Part shown: positions 50,962 through 63,100 of the stretch, in pieces | How positions within the stretch are numbered: the first letter of the stretch is position 1 | Layout of the letters: the number at the start of each line of letters is the position of its first letter | Source: Polytrichum commune | Lineage: Eukaryota > Streptophyta > Polytrichopsida > Polytrichales > Polytrichaceae | Length of the DNA: 64,000 bases | Assembly: GCA_950295325.1 (NCBI GenBank) | Contig: OX485804.1 | Coordinates: 42,024,429-42,088,428, forward strand | Reading direction: 5' to 3' | Position numbers and translations under genes: made by a program | Notes under the pieces: generated by a model | Seen by the model: only the letters and a program-made list of their open reading frames with translations | What the model was told of the DNA's origin: nothing | Databases searched by the model: none

Positions 50962-52239
50962 AGTATTTAATTTTTGAAACTATCGCTTTTTCTCCATGCT
51001 ATTTTATATGTACCACTTAGGTAATTTAATCATGTTTTGTCAAATGCTATATTACATATAATCATGTTTCACAATCCCAAAGCACCCTATACTACATCTA
51101 ATAATTTACAAATTTTACGCCAAATTTTTATACAAGACCCTATATTTTATCGCACGTAGTTCCTACGTTTTTCGCCAGTGTCCCCCCCGAGTCTTCCGAT
51201 TGGTTTTGTGAACTACCATCGATACTAGTATATTGCAGCGCACTGTTTTTCCCAAACCTACACGTTGGATGGGCATCTAGGTTTAGTGGTGATCTTCCGC
51301 CCATGGACAGGAGTTCATGGCATCTGCTAGTAGCTTTGGATCTCCACACTTGATAGCAACCTTCAATTTCAAGGACGTGAAATCAGGGCCTTTACGAATA
51401 GAATCACTTATCAACCACAACTTGTAATTTGCATGCAAGCACAAATTAAATCGTCCACAGTTGTTTCATGTTGATAAATCATCTTGCTTCGGGAATGTTG
51501 GAGCCATTTATTGTGCACCATATCGACAAGGTTACAAGTTGGCATTCCCGTACATTCATTTATAGTCATATCCTGCAAACAATATACAAATTATAGTAGA
51601 TTGTATATATATCATGGATACTCAAAATAAGATAACATTGCAAATTACATTATGGCGATGCATTTACAAAATCATATGACCAACCCATTGCTTATAACAG
51701 AAGTGCCATAATCCCAACCACTCGGAGGGCTAAGAATAATTTATTGTGTGGCACTTCCCGACAATAATTACTATGATCAAATGAAATAATAATTAGTTCG
51801 GCTTTGTCCATTTCTTTTTTTTTTTTTTAAGAAATTGGATCATAGAAACTAGACTATGAAGTCGGACAGTGAAAAAAGGCCATCTTCCATGGTCTGACTT
51901 CATGGTCCATGGTGTAAACCGGCCCTTAGGGGTGTTGGGATCATAATCAAATAAAGCATATCAAGCACATGGGTGCCTCCAACCTCATAGGCATGCACAA
52001 TATCTATTGGGTTGCGAGACCAATAGGACTTTTTTCATCTAACTTAGTCATTGTCCGAGCTAATATAACTACACTTGAGAATATATCATGGCATCTCACA
52101 GCAATCACTTTACACTCTATTATGGTATTTAGTGTCACACACACTATTAGCGAACAACTTGAAGTAGGTGGTTAGAGGTCTCAAAGTGTCACATTTGTTA
52201 ATTGCGTACTTAATACTATTCGTCACAATATGTAATTCT

Positions 52240-52345
52240 TTGATATGAAAAAATACATTCATTATGACATTTGGTGTAGCACATTGGGTTACTTGAGATG
52301 ATAGTTTTGCGTTTTAGTATGCAAGGGGAAGATGTTATTGAGCAT
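52240..52345 (+). repeat. Dispersed repeat shared with 37270-37370
   Basis: Both segments contain 'cattatgacatttggtgtag'-like sequence followed by 'tacttgagatgatagtttt' and 'tatgcaag'. Part of an undefined repeat family. Confidence 0.5.
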
Positions 52346-54585
52346 ACTAATGTCAAATGTTATGTATTTACATTTTAGCATGCAAGAGGAAAATGTTCTT
52401 GAGCATACTAATGCCAAGTGTCATTTATGTGCACTCTTAGTCAACTTGTTGACCATTATGTAAGATAGGCGTACACCTCTTAACATTATTTGAACGTACC
52501 CATACCAAGATATTCGTAAGCACACTCGATTGCCAAGTGTCCTAGCTGACAATAATGGTGAAGTTGTTTGTCATTAGTGTAACCTAGCATATGCCTCAAA
52601 CTAGGGTAAGTGATACTATTACGCATGTGACATTAACATCATCAACGGTCTAGTCCGCTGCACTTTATCTACATCATGCAAAACATACATAATATGTGCT
52701 TGCATTAATTCTATACCCGACATGACTTCTTACTTTGCTAGGCCAAAATAATTTCCCACACTCACACCAAATATATGTGCATTTTGGCAATCTTCAGCAA
52801 GGGTAGGTGGGCACTAATGCAATTATTGGTCCAAAGTTCCAAAAGAGCCGGTTGTTGTCAAATGATTGGGGGATGGCTTGGGATATTAACTCATATGCAT
52901 GTGTGCAATGGGCTAGGCAACATGGGTTCAACACAACTCCATGCACCAAAATGCCACAGCACATCACACCACAGTTCCCCACTCTGATGTTCATGACTTG
53001 CGTACATACTTAGTGATCATGCCAAGTGATGTTACTAATATGTCCAATCTTGATTGGATACAAGGAGGCATATTAAGGTGGAAAAACTGAAAACATTAAA
53101 TTACCATTATTGGTGCACTAGATTAGGGGTAAAATGATTCTAAAATGGCTAATTGTAAAAGTGGTGGCCCGAAAAAGATACAGTGATAGGCATGATGTAG
53201 TGATTGACCTGATAGGTGCTACTAAGTTACACACCCCTTGTGATCACTTTTGTGTGCCATTGAGTTAATTGTCTTGTGTGCATTCAAATGCAAAGTAGGG
53301 TATTTTAATGCTCAAATTAGGGAGACTCTACTATTCAAATAGAGAGTTTGACATACTAGCCTCTTTGAAAAGATGTAACTAATTATTTACATGGAACAAA
53401 ATCAAAAAACAACTTGCATTCATTGTCATTTCATCTACTCCATCTCCAAAAAATATTGCACAAATTTCAAGCCACTCTTTCTAGCCGAACCAACTTATTT
53501 TCACCATTTTCCATATTTCTACCTTTCACTCTTACTTAGCGACAATGTCACGGTTTGACCACTACATTTGGTGATAGACATATGTCACCCTACCATAGGC
53601 TATATTAGACTCCTAATACATACTTCACCACTATCACAATTTGGTTCGGTGGGTGCCTACTACAGCCCATGGAAGGGCTCCTTGCATCCATTACCTAGTT
53701 CATAAAGATACATATATACACAATGTGGAAGAAGCTCAATGACATGTAGAGGTCAATGACCCAGAGCCATTTGCAAAGTGTAGTGAATATTATCCCTTGA
53801 GATGATATAGGAAACACACTTATGTCAATGTGTTTCTTGTAGGCTGACAGAATGATGTACACTTCACAATCTGTAATATCGACCTCCTTAAGGTCACTCA
53901 TCTTATATGTTGAAACCATAAGGACCGGATATTCTTGGTTTAAACCTCACTACTTGTTATCATGCTTCCCTTCCATATATCACAGGTTTTGACATTAAAA
54001 TAAACCACCAAAGAATTCAAACCACCTGCTCACACACATCATGTTGTCATCATTGTAATTATTGTCATTATTGCAATGTTAACTTTGTGTTATTCCACAA
54101 TGTCACATGCTACACTAATTCTCTGTTATCAGGCATCCATGTTAACACTACAAAACTCCTTAGTATCACATGCACTTTGGTTGCAACAAGTGTGATAATA
54201 CAGAGTTTAGGGTGTAGTGACAACGGCACATGTGTTCTTTTAATCTGCATTTGAATTTACTATGCAAACTGGCTGTTAATATTAATACATCCTCTGCATA
54301 AGGAGCATGTTTGCCGTTTAACACTCTCTGTACACCATGTAATGCCAATTTGAATGTCACTTCTTCAAATCCGTAATTGGTCAGAGCACTGCGCCAACAC
54401 CAGAGGTCTTTTGGCACATGTTCCATATGAAATATGAATAATAACTGTTGAGAATGCTTCCTGTCAAATGTGCTGAACATTTATCCACTTCAGTATCACG
54501 GAGACATTCAAGTACTGACTTCATAAGACCAGATAGACAAATTGCAAACTTGAGATATTCAGATTTGAAGGGTCAATTAAGGTAT

Positions 54586-55000
54586 AAGGTGCACTGATGA
54601 AAACAATAACCACAACTACTCTTACTTCAGCAACTAAGATAGAAGGTTTAGTTGAGGGTGGTTGTGATGGTTGTAGGTTTACCTTCTTTGATTCTATTTT
54701 TTTCGTGGTTACTATGTGGCACCGGTAGGGAACTTCAAGGCTGAAACATGGGAGGAGGATTTCGAGGAGGCAATCACTCATAGGCAAACTTTACACTAGA
54801 ATTCATGATTTGTTTGTCTCCACTCCACAGATTGCATCAATAGGGACGGGTGATAATTGAGGTCAAATCCACTCTTCAATGACAATTACAGCTTGTGTGT
54901 AAACAACAAAAGAAACTGTAGTTGTTGTTGAAGGTGGGCCCAAATCATCCCCCGCATCCTTATCCACAGCCACTTCGGTAATTATGTGTGAATGACCCTT
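54586..55000 (-). mobile_element. Small inverted-repeat element family R3, copy 2
   Basis: An inverted relative of 4330-4799, sharing 'gtgccacatagtaac', 'tagagtagttgtggtt', 'gggcccac' and 'gagtggattt'. Its ends read AAGGTG..AC and GTGTGAATGACCCTT. It is shorter than copy 1, which has an extra stretch at one end. Confidence 0.6.
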
Positions 55001-55344
55001 CAGGGTGTACACTCATACACATAGAGGCTGAGAATACTTACATCTTGAACTTGTTCTGTTCAAGATGGTTTCTCTGTGCTTATGAGATTATTTGTATAAA
55101 TATCGGATCTGTGAGACTCACGAAAAACAACTCTGAAACCCATTAAGTCTAAAAACCCTCTAAAGACATACTATGAAAGTCAGCGGTATAGTTGCATACC
55201 TGCGATTCGAACTAGAGTTGACTCCTGTATTCTCAAAGCTCAGCTCCAGATTCATATAAAAAGGCACTTGCTCCTGAATGAGAAATTCTGATGACCCAGA
55301 AAGCTCAGATGTCTGTGCCATTAGTAGATACATTAAGAATCCAG

Positions 55345-57237
55345 CTACCCATCCAGTTGTGCAAGTCTGGTCTGCATTGATTCTGCCATTTGCAACTGTT
55401 CAAGTGACAAGTGCATGCCTGCTGTACCCAGTTTCAACAATCTCAACTTCTCTTGATCATATTCTAAGGCTGCCCTGCGACACGCACTCAAACTGCCTGC
55501 GACACCCATTTACAGTGCCAGATTTGAGTAACTCCACTCTACACCCTCATTGAGAATAAGGTCCACCAGTTTGTTATGCCTACTCTCAACTGGGAATATG
55601 ATATCAATCCACTCCACAATACATACATACATATAGCAAGCAAGCTCCTGCTTACTAAGGTTTCAACCTTTTTATGATGTTTCAATGGAGAATCGGGATG
55701 CCTTTTGGCAATGAGAAACAACAAGAGGCACATATCAAGCGTTACCACAGAGGTGCAGGAAGTTCAATCCACTCCCCACTATTACATACATATAGCAAGC
55801 AAGCTCCTGCTTACTAAGGTTTCAACCTTTTTATGATTTATATGTTTCAATGGAGAATCAGGATGCCTTCTGTGCATCTCATTCAGCAACAAGAAACAAC
55901 AAGAGGCACATATCAAGCATTACCACGGAGGTGCAGGAAGTTCAATCCACTCCCCACTATTACGTACATATAGCAAGCAAGCTCCTGCTGACTAAGATTT
56001 TGACCCTTTTATGATTAATATGCTTCAACGCAGAATAGGATGCCTTCTGTGCATCTCATTTGGGCAATGAACAACAACAACAACAACAACAACAACCAAG
56101 CGTTAACCACTGAGGTGCAGTAGGTTCAATCCACTCCCCACCACATATGTACATATAGGAAGCAAGCTCCTGCTTAGTATGAATTAGTATGTTTCAATGG
56201 AGAATAAGGATGCTTTCTGTGCATGTGATACAGCAATGTAGAACAACAAAAACACACAAACCTAGTATAACCACTGAGGTGCAGGAGGTTCGATCCATTC
56301 CCACCACATACATAGCAAGTAACCTCCTGCTGACTAAGGTTTTGACCCTTTTATGATTGATATGCTTCAATAAGGATGAATAACGATACTTTCTGTGCAT
56401 CTCATTCGGCAACAAAGAACAACAACAAAAATCACAAACCAAGCGGTTACCACTGAGGTGCAGGAGTTTCAATCCACTCCCACTACATACATACACATAG
56501 GAAGCAAGCTCCTGCTGACTTAGTTTTCGACCTTTTATGAATCAGAATGTTTCATTGGAGAATAAGGATGCCTTCTCTGGATCTCATTCGGCAATAAAGA
56601 ACAACAAGAATTAAAAACCGAGCGTTTACCACTGAGGTGCAGGAGGTTCAAGAACAAAGGCATGCTCCGCATCTCGGTGATGAAAGTGATGGCAGCCCAT
56701 ACGACTCGGTACTGGTCCCTGCTGCACCGTATCACGCATACACCTGTTCCTCCGTTCACATATTTCACTGCACCCATGGAGTCCACCCAAACAAAAACTA
56801 AGAAAACCGATGCTCTTGAGAAACAATGCTCTTTCACCTCGCTCGAGAAGCCAATCCTCTCCAAAAACCCTAATACGGTAACAACACCAAGGACGCATGA
56901 CTTCCGAGTTGCACGAGATTGTTTCATATGACCACAAAACCCTCAACAGCACAATCGACTGTGAACTGGTTTCTTGCGTAATGTTCTGGCTGTTCTTTAA
57001 GACATCATCATGGTTGGGAATTCTAATGAAAAGCGTGAAAAGCCTATGAAAGGAGGGAGTTCGTTTACCTTGGAGGGCAGGAAGGCTGGCTGCAAGGCCA
57101 TGTTCCCCGAAATTCCCAAGTAGGCTGTCGCGGATGGCATTGCTCAGGTCCTGTGGGCTTACACGAGCATCCGCCAACCTACGGCCTTGCGAGGCTACCA
57201 TCTCCATCACCAAGTACCTGTTCTTAAACAGAACCAT
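55345..57237 (-). CDS. POP5: RNase P/MRP protein subunit POP5, three exons
   Basis: Minus-strand exons 57237-57069, 56767-56630 and 55496-55345; phases agree and give 152 residues, the usual length. POP5 is a protein subunit of nuclear RNase P (tRNA 5' maturation) and RNase MRP (rRNA processing). Family landmarks: MVLFKNRYLVMEM at the start, LSNAIRDSLLGNFGEHGLA, VKYVNGGTGVCVIRCSRDQY, VVWAAITFITEM and LFLNLLHLSG, followed after the splice by SLSACRRAALEYDQEKL. The ATG at 57237 gives the conserved N-terminus; the frame is open further upstream without another ATG. Intron 2 (56629-55497) is almost filled by a tandem array built from the end of exon 2 and its donor site, so splice-site choice may be unusual. 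Confidence 0.95.
55580..56640 (-). repeat. Tandem array of the POP5 exon 2/intron 2 junction
   Basis: On the minus strand each unit carries the end of exon 2 (encoding LLHLSG), the donor 'gtaa' and about 150 bp of following intron. The junction motif, seen on the plus strand as 'ccactgaggtgcaggagg', lies at the true exon end near 56633 and again near 56454, 56275, 56111, 55926 and 55749, with spacing of about 165-185 bp. A diverged sixth unit may start near 55590. Other unit landmarks are 'agcaagctcctgct', 'tttatgat' and 'gcatctcattc'. The outer units are more diverged in the junction ('ccacagaggtgc'). Confidence 0.9.
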
Positions 57238-60148
57238 AGCCGCTATGTATAGCGATTGAGATCTGTATCTTTCTCGATACAAAAACAAGTTCTTCAGGTT
57301 TTCACATCCACCTAACGCTAACTTACAGCATTTCAGCTGCGAAGTGAGTATAGATAATTCGGTTGCTTCAACTAAAGTTAGAGATTCGGAAGTACGAAAA
57401 GCAAGACGTCATATGCAAGTGAGAGATGGCACATATAGGATGAACGTGACGGATGATGTTGGTTCCATCCAACGTGGCCAAAGCTCAATCCGTTGGTCCA
57501 ACCCAAGTATTAGGGTTTCCCTATTGTCTGGGACAGTTCGAAAATTCAAACTTCGCTGACTTTTGATTAAAATCGTGCGATGACAGGATGATTTTTGTTG
57601 AAGCATTGGCCCTGAACTACGGTAGTCTCTCTTACATGTACTTGACAATGTTGCACAAGAAGTTCCAGATTTTCATCCGTTGCATAAAGTAATTAGCTAC
57701 TGTACATGTGGAAACACTATTAGTGGTATGTCAACTATCAATGTCGCTTCATGCGTAACCGTTCCACTGAACTCGGAGCCAGTTGTACTCTTCAGTCTCA
57801 CAGTGGAGGGAGGGCAATGCTTGTCTAAGAGATAGTAAGCTGACCTAAGTTGTTGTCGTTTGAGACTACTACCTTCATCATGTGCCTCCAGAGTCTCCTT
57901 TGGTCGGGGATGTGGGGGTTGGTTAATTCGGGCTGACTCCGCATTTAGGCGTCCAAGAAGCTTCGAGGCAACAGGAAAGCACGCCTTGATTCATGTGTTG
58001 CACAATTTCTGGATGGTGAAAACCATGATGTACTACTACTCACAGCGGTTGCTCAACCCACCTCTTTGGGACCATTCGTCCCCATGACAATTCCCTCGAT
58101 CATACTTACATCCGATGCTTGGTCCTACAGAAGTCCTCTGTCTCCATGCTTAGGTCCATATTTCTCGTGCAATCATTGGTGCTCAATAAGCTGCTTTATA
58201 AGTAACAACAACGAGGTAGTTGGGGATAGGTTGAAGCTCGACAAGATGTAGCGGTGTAATGAGGGCGAGCTCCTCTTTTTGTCCACAGCAACTCTCCCGC
58301 AGATGTGAATGTTGCATGTTCACATACAGAAAATGAAAAGTGATAGCCTCTGCATTGTCGATTTACGGTGAAACAGAATCCGTGCATTCAGATGTTCCTT
58401 CCTTATGCTCCTTTGGAAATTGGTTATGTCGTAGGTCTCCTAACCTCTGATAGATGAACCAAGATACCGCCAATTCAACTTCAGGGTACAAGTTTCCAGT
58501 CCCTTTCACCGTACACGAGCTTTCAATGTACCAGAAGGCCATCATTTCATAGTAACGGGTGTGGGGAGGGGTTTACATGTAGATGGTCTTCGACAAGCTT
58601 ATCTTTTGAATGCAGGAAAATTCTTGGTAAGGCAAATCAAGGTCCACAAGGTGGACGCATGGACGCATGTAGGTCGAGGTGCCCTAATTCGTGAACTGTT
58701 GTGAATCTCCTCAACAGAGTATAACTGCTCAAAAATGGATTGCATATTTAAGTTTGGTGGAGCATGCTTATTTTGATAATCGGGAAATGTACATCTTTCA
58801 TCTGAAACAATTCAAAACCAACTGGATATTTTCTTTGCACCATTGGGTGGGCTCCCTGTCAAACCGAATTGCTCCACCTCACAAGCAAATCCTTGTCATC
58901 TTCAAACGCGTCCGAATCACTTAAGCCCAGAAGCAGAAGTGACATTCCTATCTCGGATTACTAGTGGATACTGGCATTTATCGAATGCCGCTGTGATGTG
59001 CAAAATCTGAGGAACGGCAGCAGCATCAACATCCGCACATGCATACTGGCACATTGGAATGAAAAAGTGGAGGCATAGGGTTGTGAACAAGAATGCCAAA
59101 TAGCCCATTCAATTCTTATCAAGTAATTTTGACAATTGACGTTGAAAACATATTGGCCACACTGGAGGACCCTGGAGGCCAAAAATGCCAAGGAAGGTAC
59201 AGAGACAAAAGAGAGGATATTCATGTCTTCAGGCGGTTATATGCCCAATGCTTAAGATGCATGGAACCAGTTCTGTTGACGTGTGTGTAGAGAGTTGGAC
59301 TATTGAGAAGGTTATGGTAAAAGGCTCCTCCGATGTGAGACAATGTAGAATGGAAGTGTGGATGGACTGCCTGTATGGCATAGAATATAAATTTGAGTTT
59401 GTGAGGACCCCTCCTCTGATCTATCAAGACTAAGTTTGTGCACGCGGGAATCCATAAGAATTGTTACGACACATCGGTGTAGGAGCTCACAACGAAATGA
59501 AGAACTTGAAAGAGATTCTGCGTTATGTATCACCAGAAGAGAGTGAAGGTACATAAGAGGCCATAGATGATTTTCTTCATTTCCCCTGCTTAAAACTCAT
59601 ATCAGATACACTATGAGAGCCAATTTGCACGTTGGCCTTTGATGCATCAACGTTGAATTGAGCCGCTAGTTGCAGGAACAACTACCCAGGACAATGAAGA
59701 ATTTTTTGATCATGGTTAAACAGAAAAGCAGAAGTAGATTAAAATTTCAGAATCCACATCAGTGTAGGGATCTTGAAAGAAGTAACCCTGTGCCCACCAG
59801 GAGAAACAACCGACCGAAATGAAGATCCCAGTCGGCGTACTCGGAGATGGCCCATCAGCAGGCGCTACATGGAAGCAGGTCTTCAATTCTTATGCACGTT
59901 AGGACTTGCGTCTCTTTGAAACTTTTCATTGCATGATCTGGTCAAGTTTCTTGTCCAAGGTAAGATGCTCACAAGCAGAAACCTAGGAACAAGGAGTCTC
60001 TCTGTTCAGTGTCTATGATCCCTGTCACCATATGCCAGGACAAATGTGCTTGCACCTGGAATGCTCAACCTATCCTCAACACTCAGATAAATGGGCACTT
60101 AACCTTATGATCAGTTTTACTATGTCAATCAATTAGTTTTTGCAATCA
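57238..60148. other. Intergenic stretch between POP5 and the LRRC9-like gene
   Basis: It separates two divergent genes, so both promoters should lie here. Base composition is less AT-rich than in the repeat island. Short open frames of 60-80 codons occur on both strands, for example 59185-59433 on the plus strand, but none resembles a known protein and no splice model joins them. No repeat structure was seen. Confidence 0.5.
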
Positions 60149-63100
60149 ATGGTTGGTGTGCATGGAGTAAGGGGTTGGACGGAAACAGCCTTGCAGGATA
60201 TATGTGAGTACAATGACATCAGTGAGGAGCAGCTAGTGTCAGCCCCAGAAACCATCACATCCATTGAGATGTTTCTATACAACTTCCCACACATTTGCTG
60301 CATGTCCTTCTTCCCCAACCTCGTATCTCTCTCTCTGGTGCAGCAGAACCTTGTCTCCATCGAAGGCTTGCATTACTGTCCACATCTTGAGTTACTTCGC
60401 CTCAGTGAAAACAGCATCCAAAGGTGTACCTTAAGTCCCACCATCTAATGCTACCAAATTGTGAAACTTAAGGTTACTGAACTTCAGTCATGAGGATGTA
60501 ATTGGTTTGGATTTTGAGAGGCTAGGAAAAACATTGTCTGTAGTGGTCCAGAGCTTTCCATTTTCCCGTAAACTGCACTGTGCGTATGCTTTTCATACTT
60601 AAGGACTTTATTAAAATTGTGTAGGATCGAAGGACTGGGGAATTGCCTGAAGCTGAAGGAGCTCTTTCTGCATAGTAATCGCATAGCTCGCATCAGTGGG
60701 ATAGCACACCTCACAGCCCTTGAGGTTCTCTGGTTGTCTAACAATGAGATTCGCTGGGTGGAAGGCCTTGGGGAACTCCCCTTAAAAGAACTCAGCCTGG
60801 CAAAGAATCCCATTAGCCAACTGGGTGAGATTCTTAACATGAAGTCGTTGGAATTTCTAAATGTTGCTGCCACCAACATTGGCTCCTTCAAGGTAATAAA
60901 ACTCTTTCAACCTACCCTTCCTCCAACAACCTGCCACGGCTTTCCAGGCCTAGTAAGTAGTAAGTAAAAGACTTTTAGGTGGATATAAGCTCGGGGTGTC
61001 TAGGATGATAAAATATAACTTAGAAAGATAGGTTCAAATCCCTTGATCCTTCTGCCTAAACACCAGAACAGTAAAACCTGTTTTCAACATATGTATGGCA
61101 GAACCTAAAACAGAAAAGGAGGAAAATATTTGAACTGAGAATCTTTCAAGCTGGTTGATATTTGAAAAATTTTGGATTGGTCAGAGGACCCAGAACATGT
61201 CTTGACATATAAAATCCCTTAAGAAAAGAAGAAAACCATAAATTTTAGGTACTTGAGAATGTGTTTGATGGCATCCAGGAAATAGGTAATTTGACAAGGT
61301 TGAAAAACTTGAAAGACCTCCGATTTGCAGACCCACAGTGGGGTGACAGTCCCCTTGCACTCCTTCACAATTACCAGGTATCCAATGTCTGGAAACCTAC
61401 CCCCATAATCTCGCAGTTACCAATTGCATCCTGCTGTCCTCATGTCGCTGAAAGCATGCTGAACTTCCTTGTCAAGCATATCAATGGAACCGCAGCTGAT
61501 GTATGACAACTTAACACCTTGATAATTTCTGGACACATGTTGCGAAGTGAGGATGTAAGGCTGTATATAAATTAAGTACAAGGTGTTGTTCATTCTGATG
61601 GCGTGATAAACCTACGAATGAGTTCTATGGTCAAAGTATCTTAAATGGCATACTTTACTGTAAAATTCTGTGAATCAAGATCAAAAGTCTTCACAGAGAA
61701 CTGACAAAAGATGTTGTTCCAGAAGGCCTGAAGAGGATGGGAAGGGCATGCAGACCTATATTCTGTTCCGCCTCCGCCAATTGCAGTCTGTGGACACAGT
61801 GGACATTACGGATGAGGCCAAACAAGCTGCAAAAGCTATGTACACTCGCAAGCGTGTGTACTACAACATGTGTATAAAATCTCTGCAACAAACCCGGAAC
61901 ATCAGCACCAACCCTTCGCTCAAAGCTGACGCCCGGAGAATCAAATGCTTGCAAAAGTAAGTTTTCTGATCATCTCTGTACTATTCTATATACATGCTTG
62001 AGACTATTATCCTCAAATAAATGGGGCTTTCGTCAGGAGTTGATCCCCCATGATTTTCCATTGGCTGTTTTGCACGCAAAATCAACAATTTCTTTCCACT
62101 TGTGATGCATCCTCGGAGGTAGTGTTGGAATTTGAATGAAGAGCAACCTATTATGGTTCCTTGAGGACCAAACTCAATTTAGCACGTCTTGGCATGCCAA
62201 AATGAGTTTGACCCTCAATGAAACAATATAGAATGTGCGCCATTCAAATCTGCACACCTACCTCCAAGCATACACCAAAAACTTACAGAATATATATGGA
62301 AGGAATGGTTTGCAAAACAACCAACTCCCAACCAAGAGTGATGTTGAGTTAGGGGAATACTCTATTACTTGACTTGGTTAATAAGTGAGGGTTAACTCCC
62401 ACTATGGTTGCAGAACATTGTCCAAGTTAACAAAAATTCGCAAGGACTTGGAGAAGGATATCGGTGAAGAATCAGAAGTGGATGATTCTGCATCAGGAGA
62501 TGTTGAGAGCGGCTCGCAAAGGACCAAGGAGTGGTGGGCACAGATGAAGGCAAAAATCACCACTGTTGACCAGCAAATCTTGCACCTGATGAAGCGCCTT
62601 GACATATTGCGCACCGATATGCAACTCGGAAAGGCAAAGGATCAGGCTGCTGTTGACCTAAATATCCACTGGCTCATGGTTGAACTTGATACAGGTTACG
62701 TATAGCAAATCACACTTGATACTTTGTGAACCAGAACTTTTAGTAAGTTCCGTGTTTCTGTGATATTTCAGCTTGATGTGTGTACCATGAAATGTACTTC
62801 ACTTCGCTAAGCCTTTCAGTTCCCTTAGTTTCGACCATGTCTGCTGTTCTTTCAATTCTGGTCAATAATTTACCAGGAAAGATTTCTCCTTCACTGCATT
62901 GCACACTCACAGGTCTTCTCCCTCCCTTGTCCCTCTATCTCAGGATGTTTGTTTCTGAGCTGTGAAGGAATGTCCCTCGTTCTCGATCATCCTACTAGGA
63001 AAATAACCCTAATATACTCATGGAATTCAATCCCCCTTTGCAGGTGGTAATATCCGGATGGAGGTGGGCAACTCCAAGGATGTATGGTTCAAGAGCTGCA

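Larger units (their letters stand above)
44061..55344. other. 11 kb gene-free island of small repeats
   Basis: No protein gene recognised. It contains a minisatellite (44570-44690), a nested pair of inverted-repeat structures (44695-47251 and 45334-46278), a SINE (47765-47947), a small inverted-repeat element (48709-49310), copy B of the coding-like repeat (50575-50961), a repeat shared with 37.3 kb (52240-52345) and R3 copy 2 (54586-55000). The remainder is AT-rich with no supportable feature. Confidence 0.6.

Noticed and set aside
56194-56496. Minus-strand open frames within the POP5 array
   Set aside because: They are read-through of the repeated exon/intron junction; the LLHLSG residues come from the duplicated exon end.
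55580-56640. CRISPR-like regular repeats
   Set aside because: Units of 165-185 bp with no unique spacers, in a plant intron; they are a tandem duplication.
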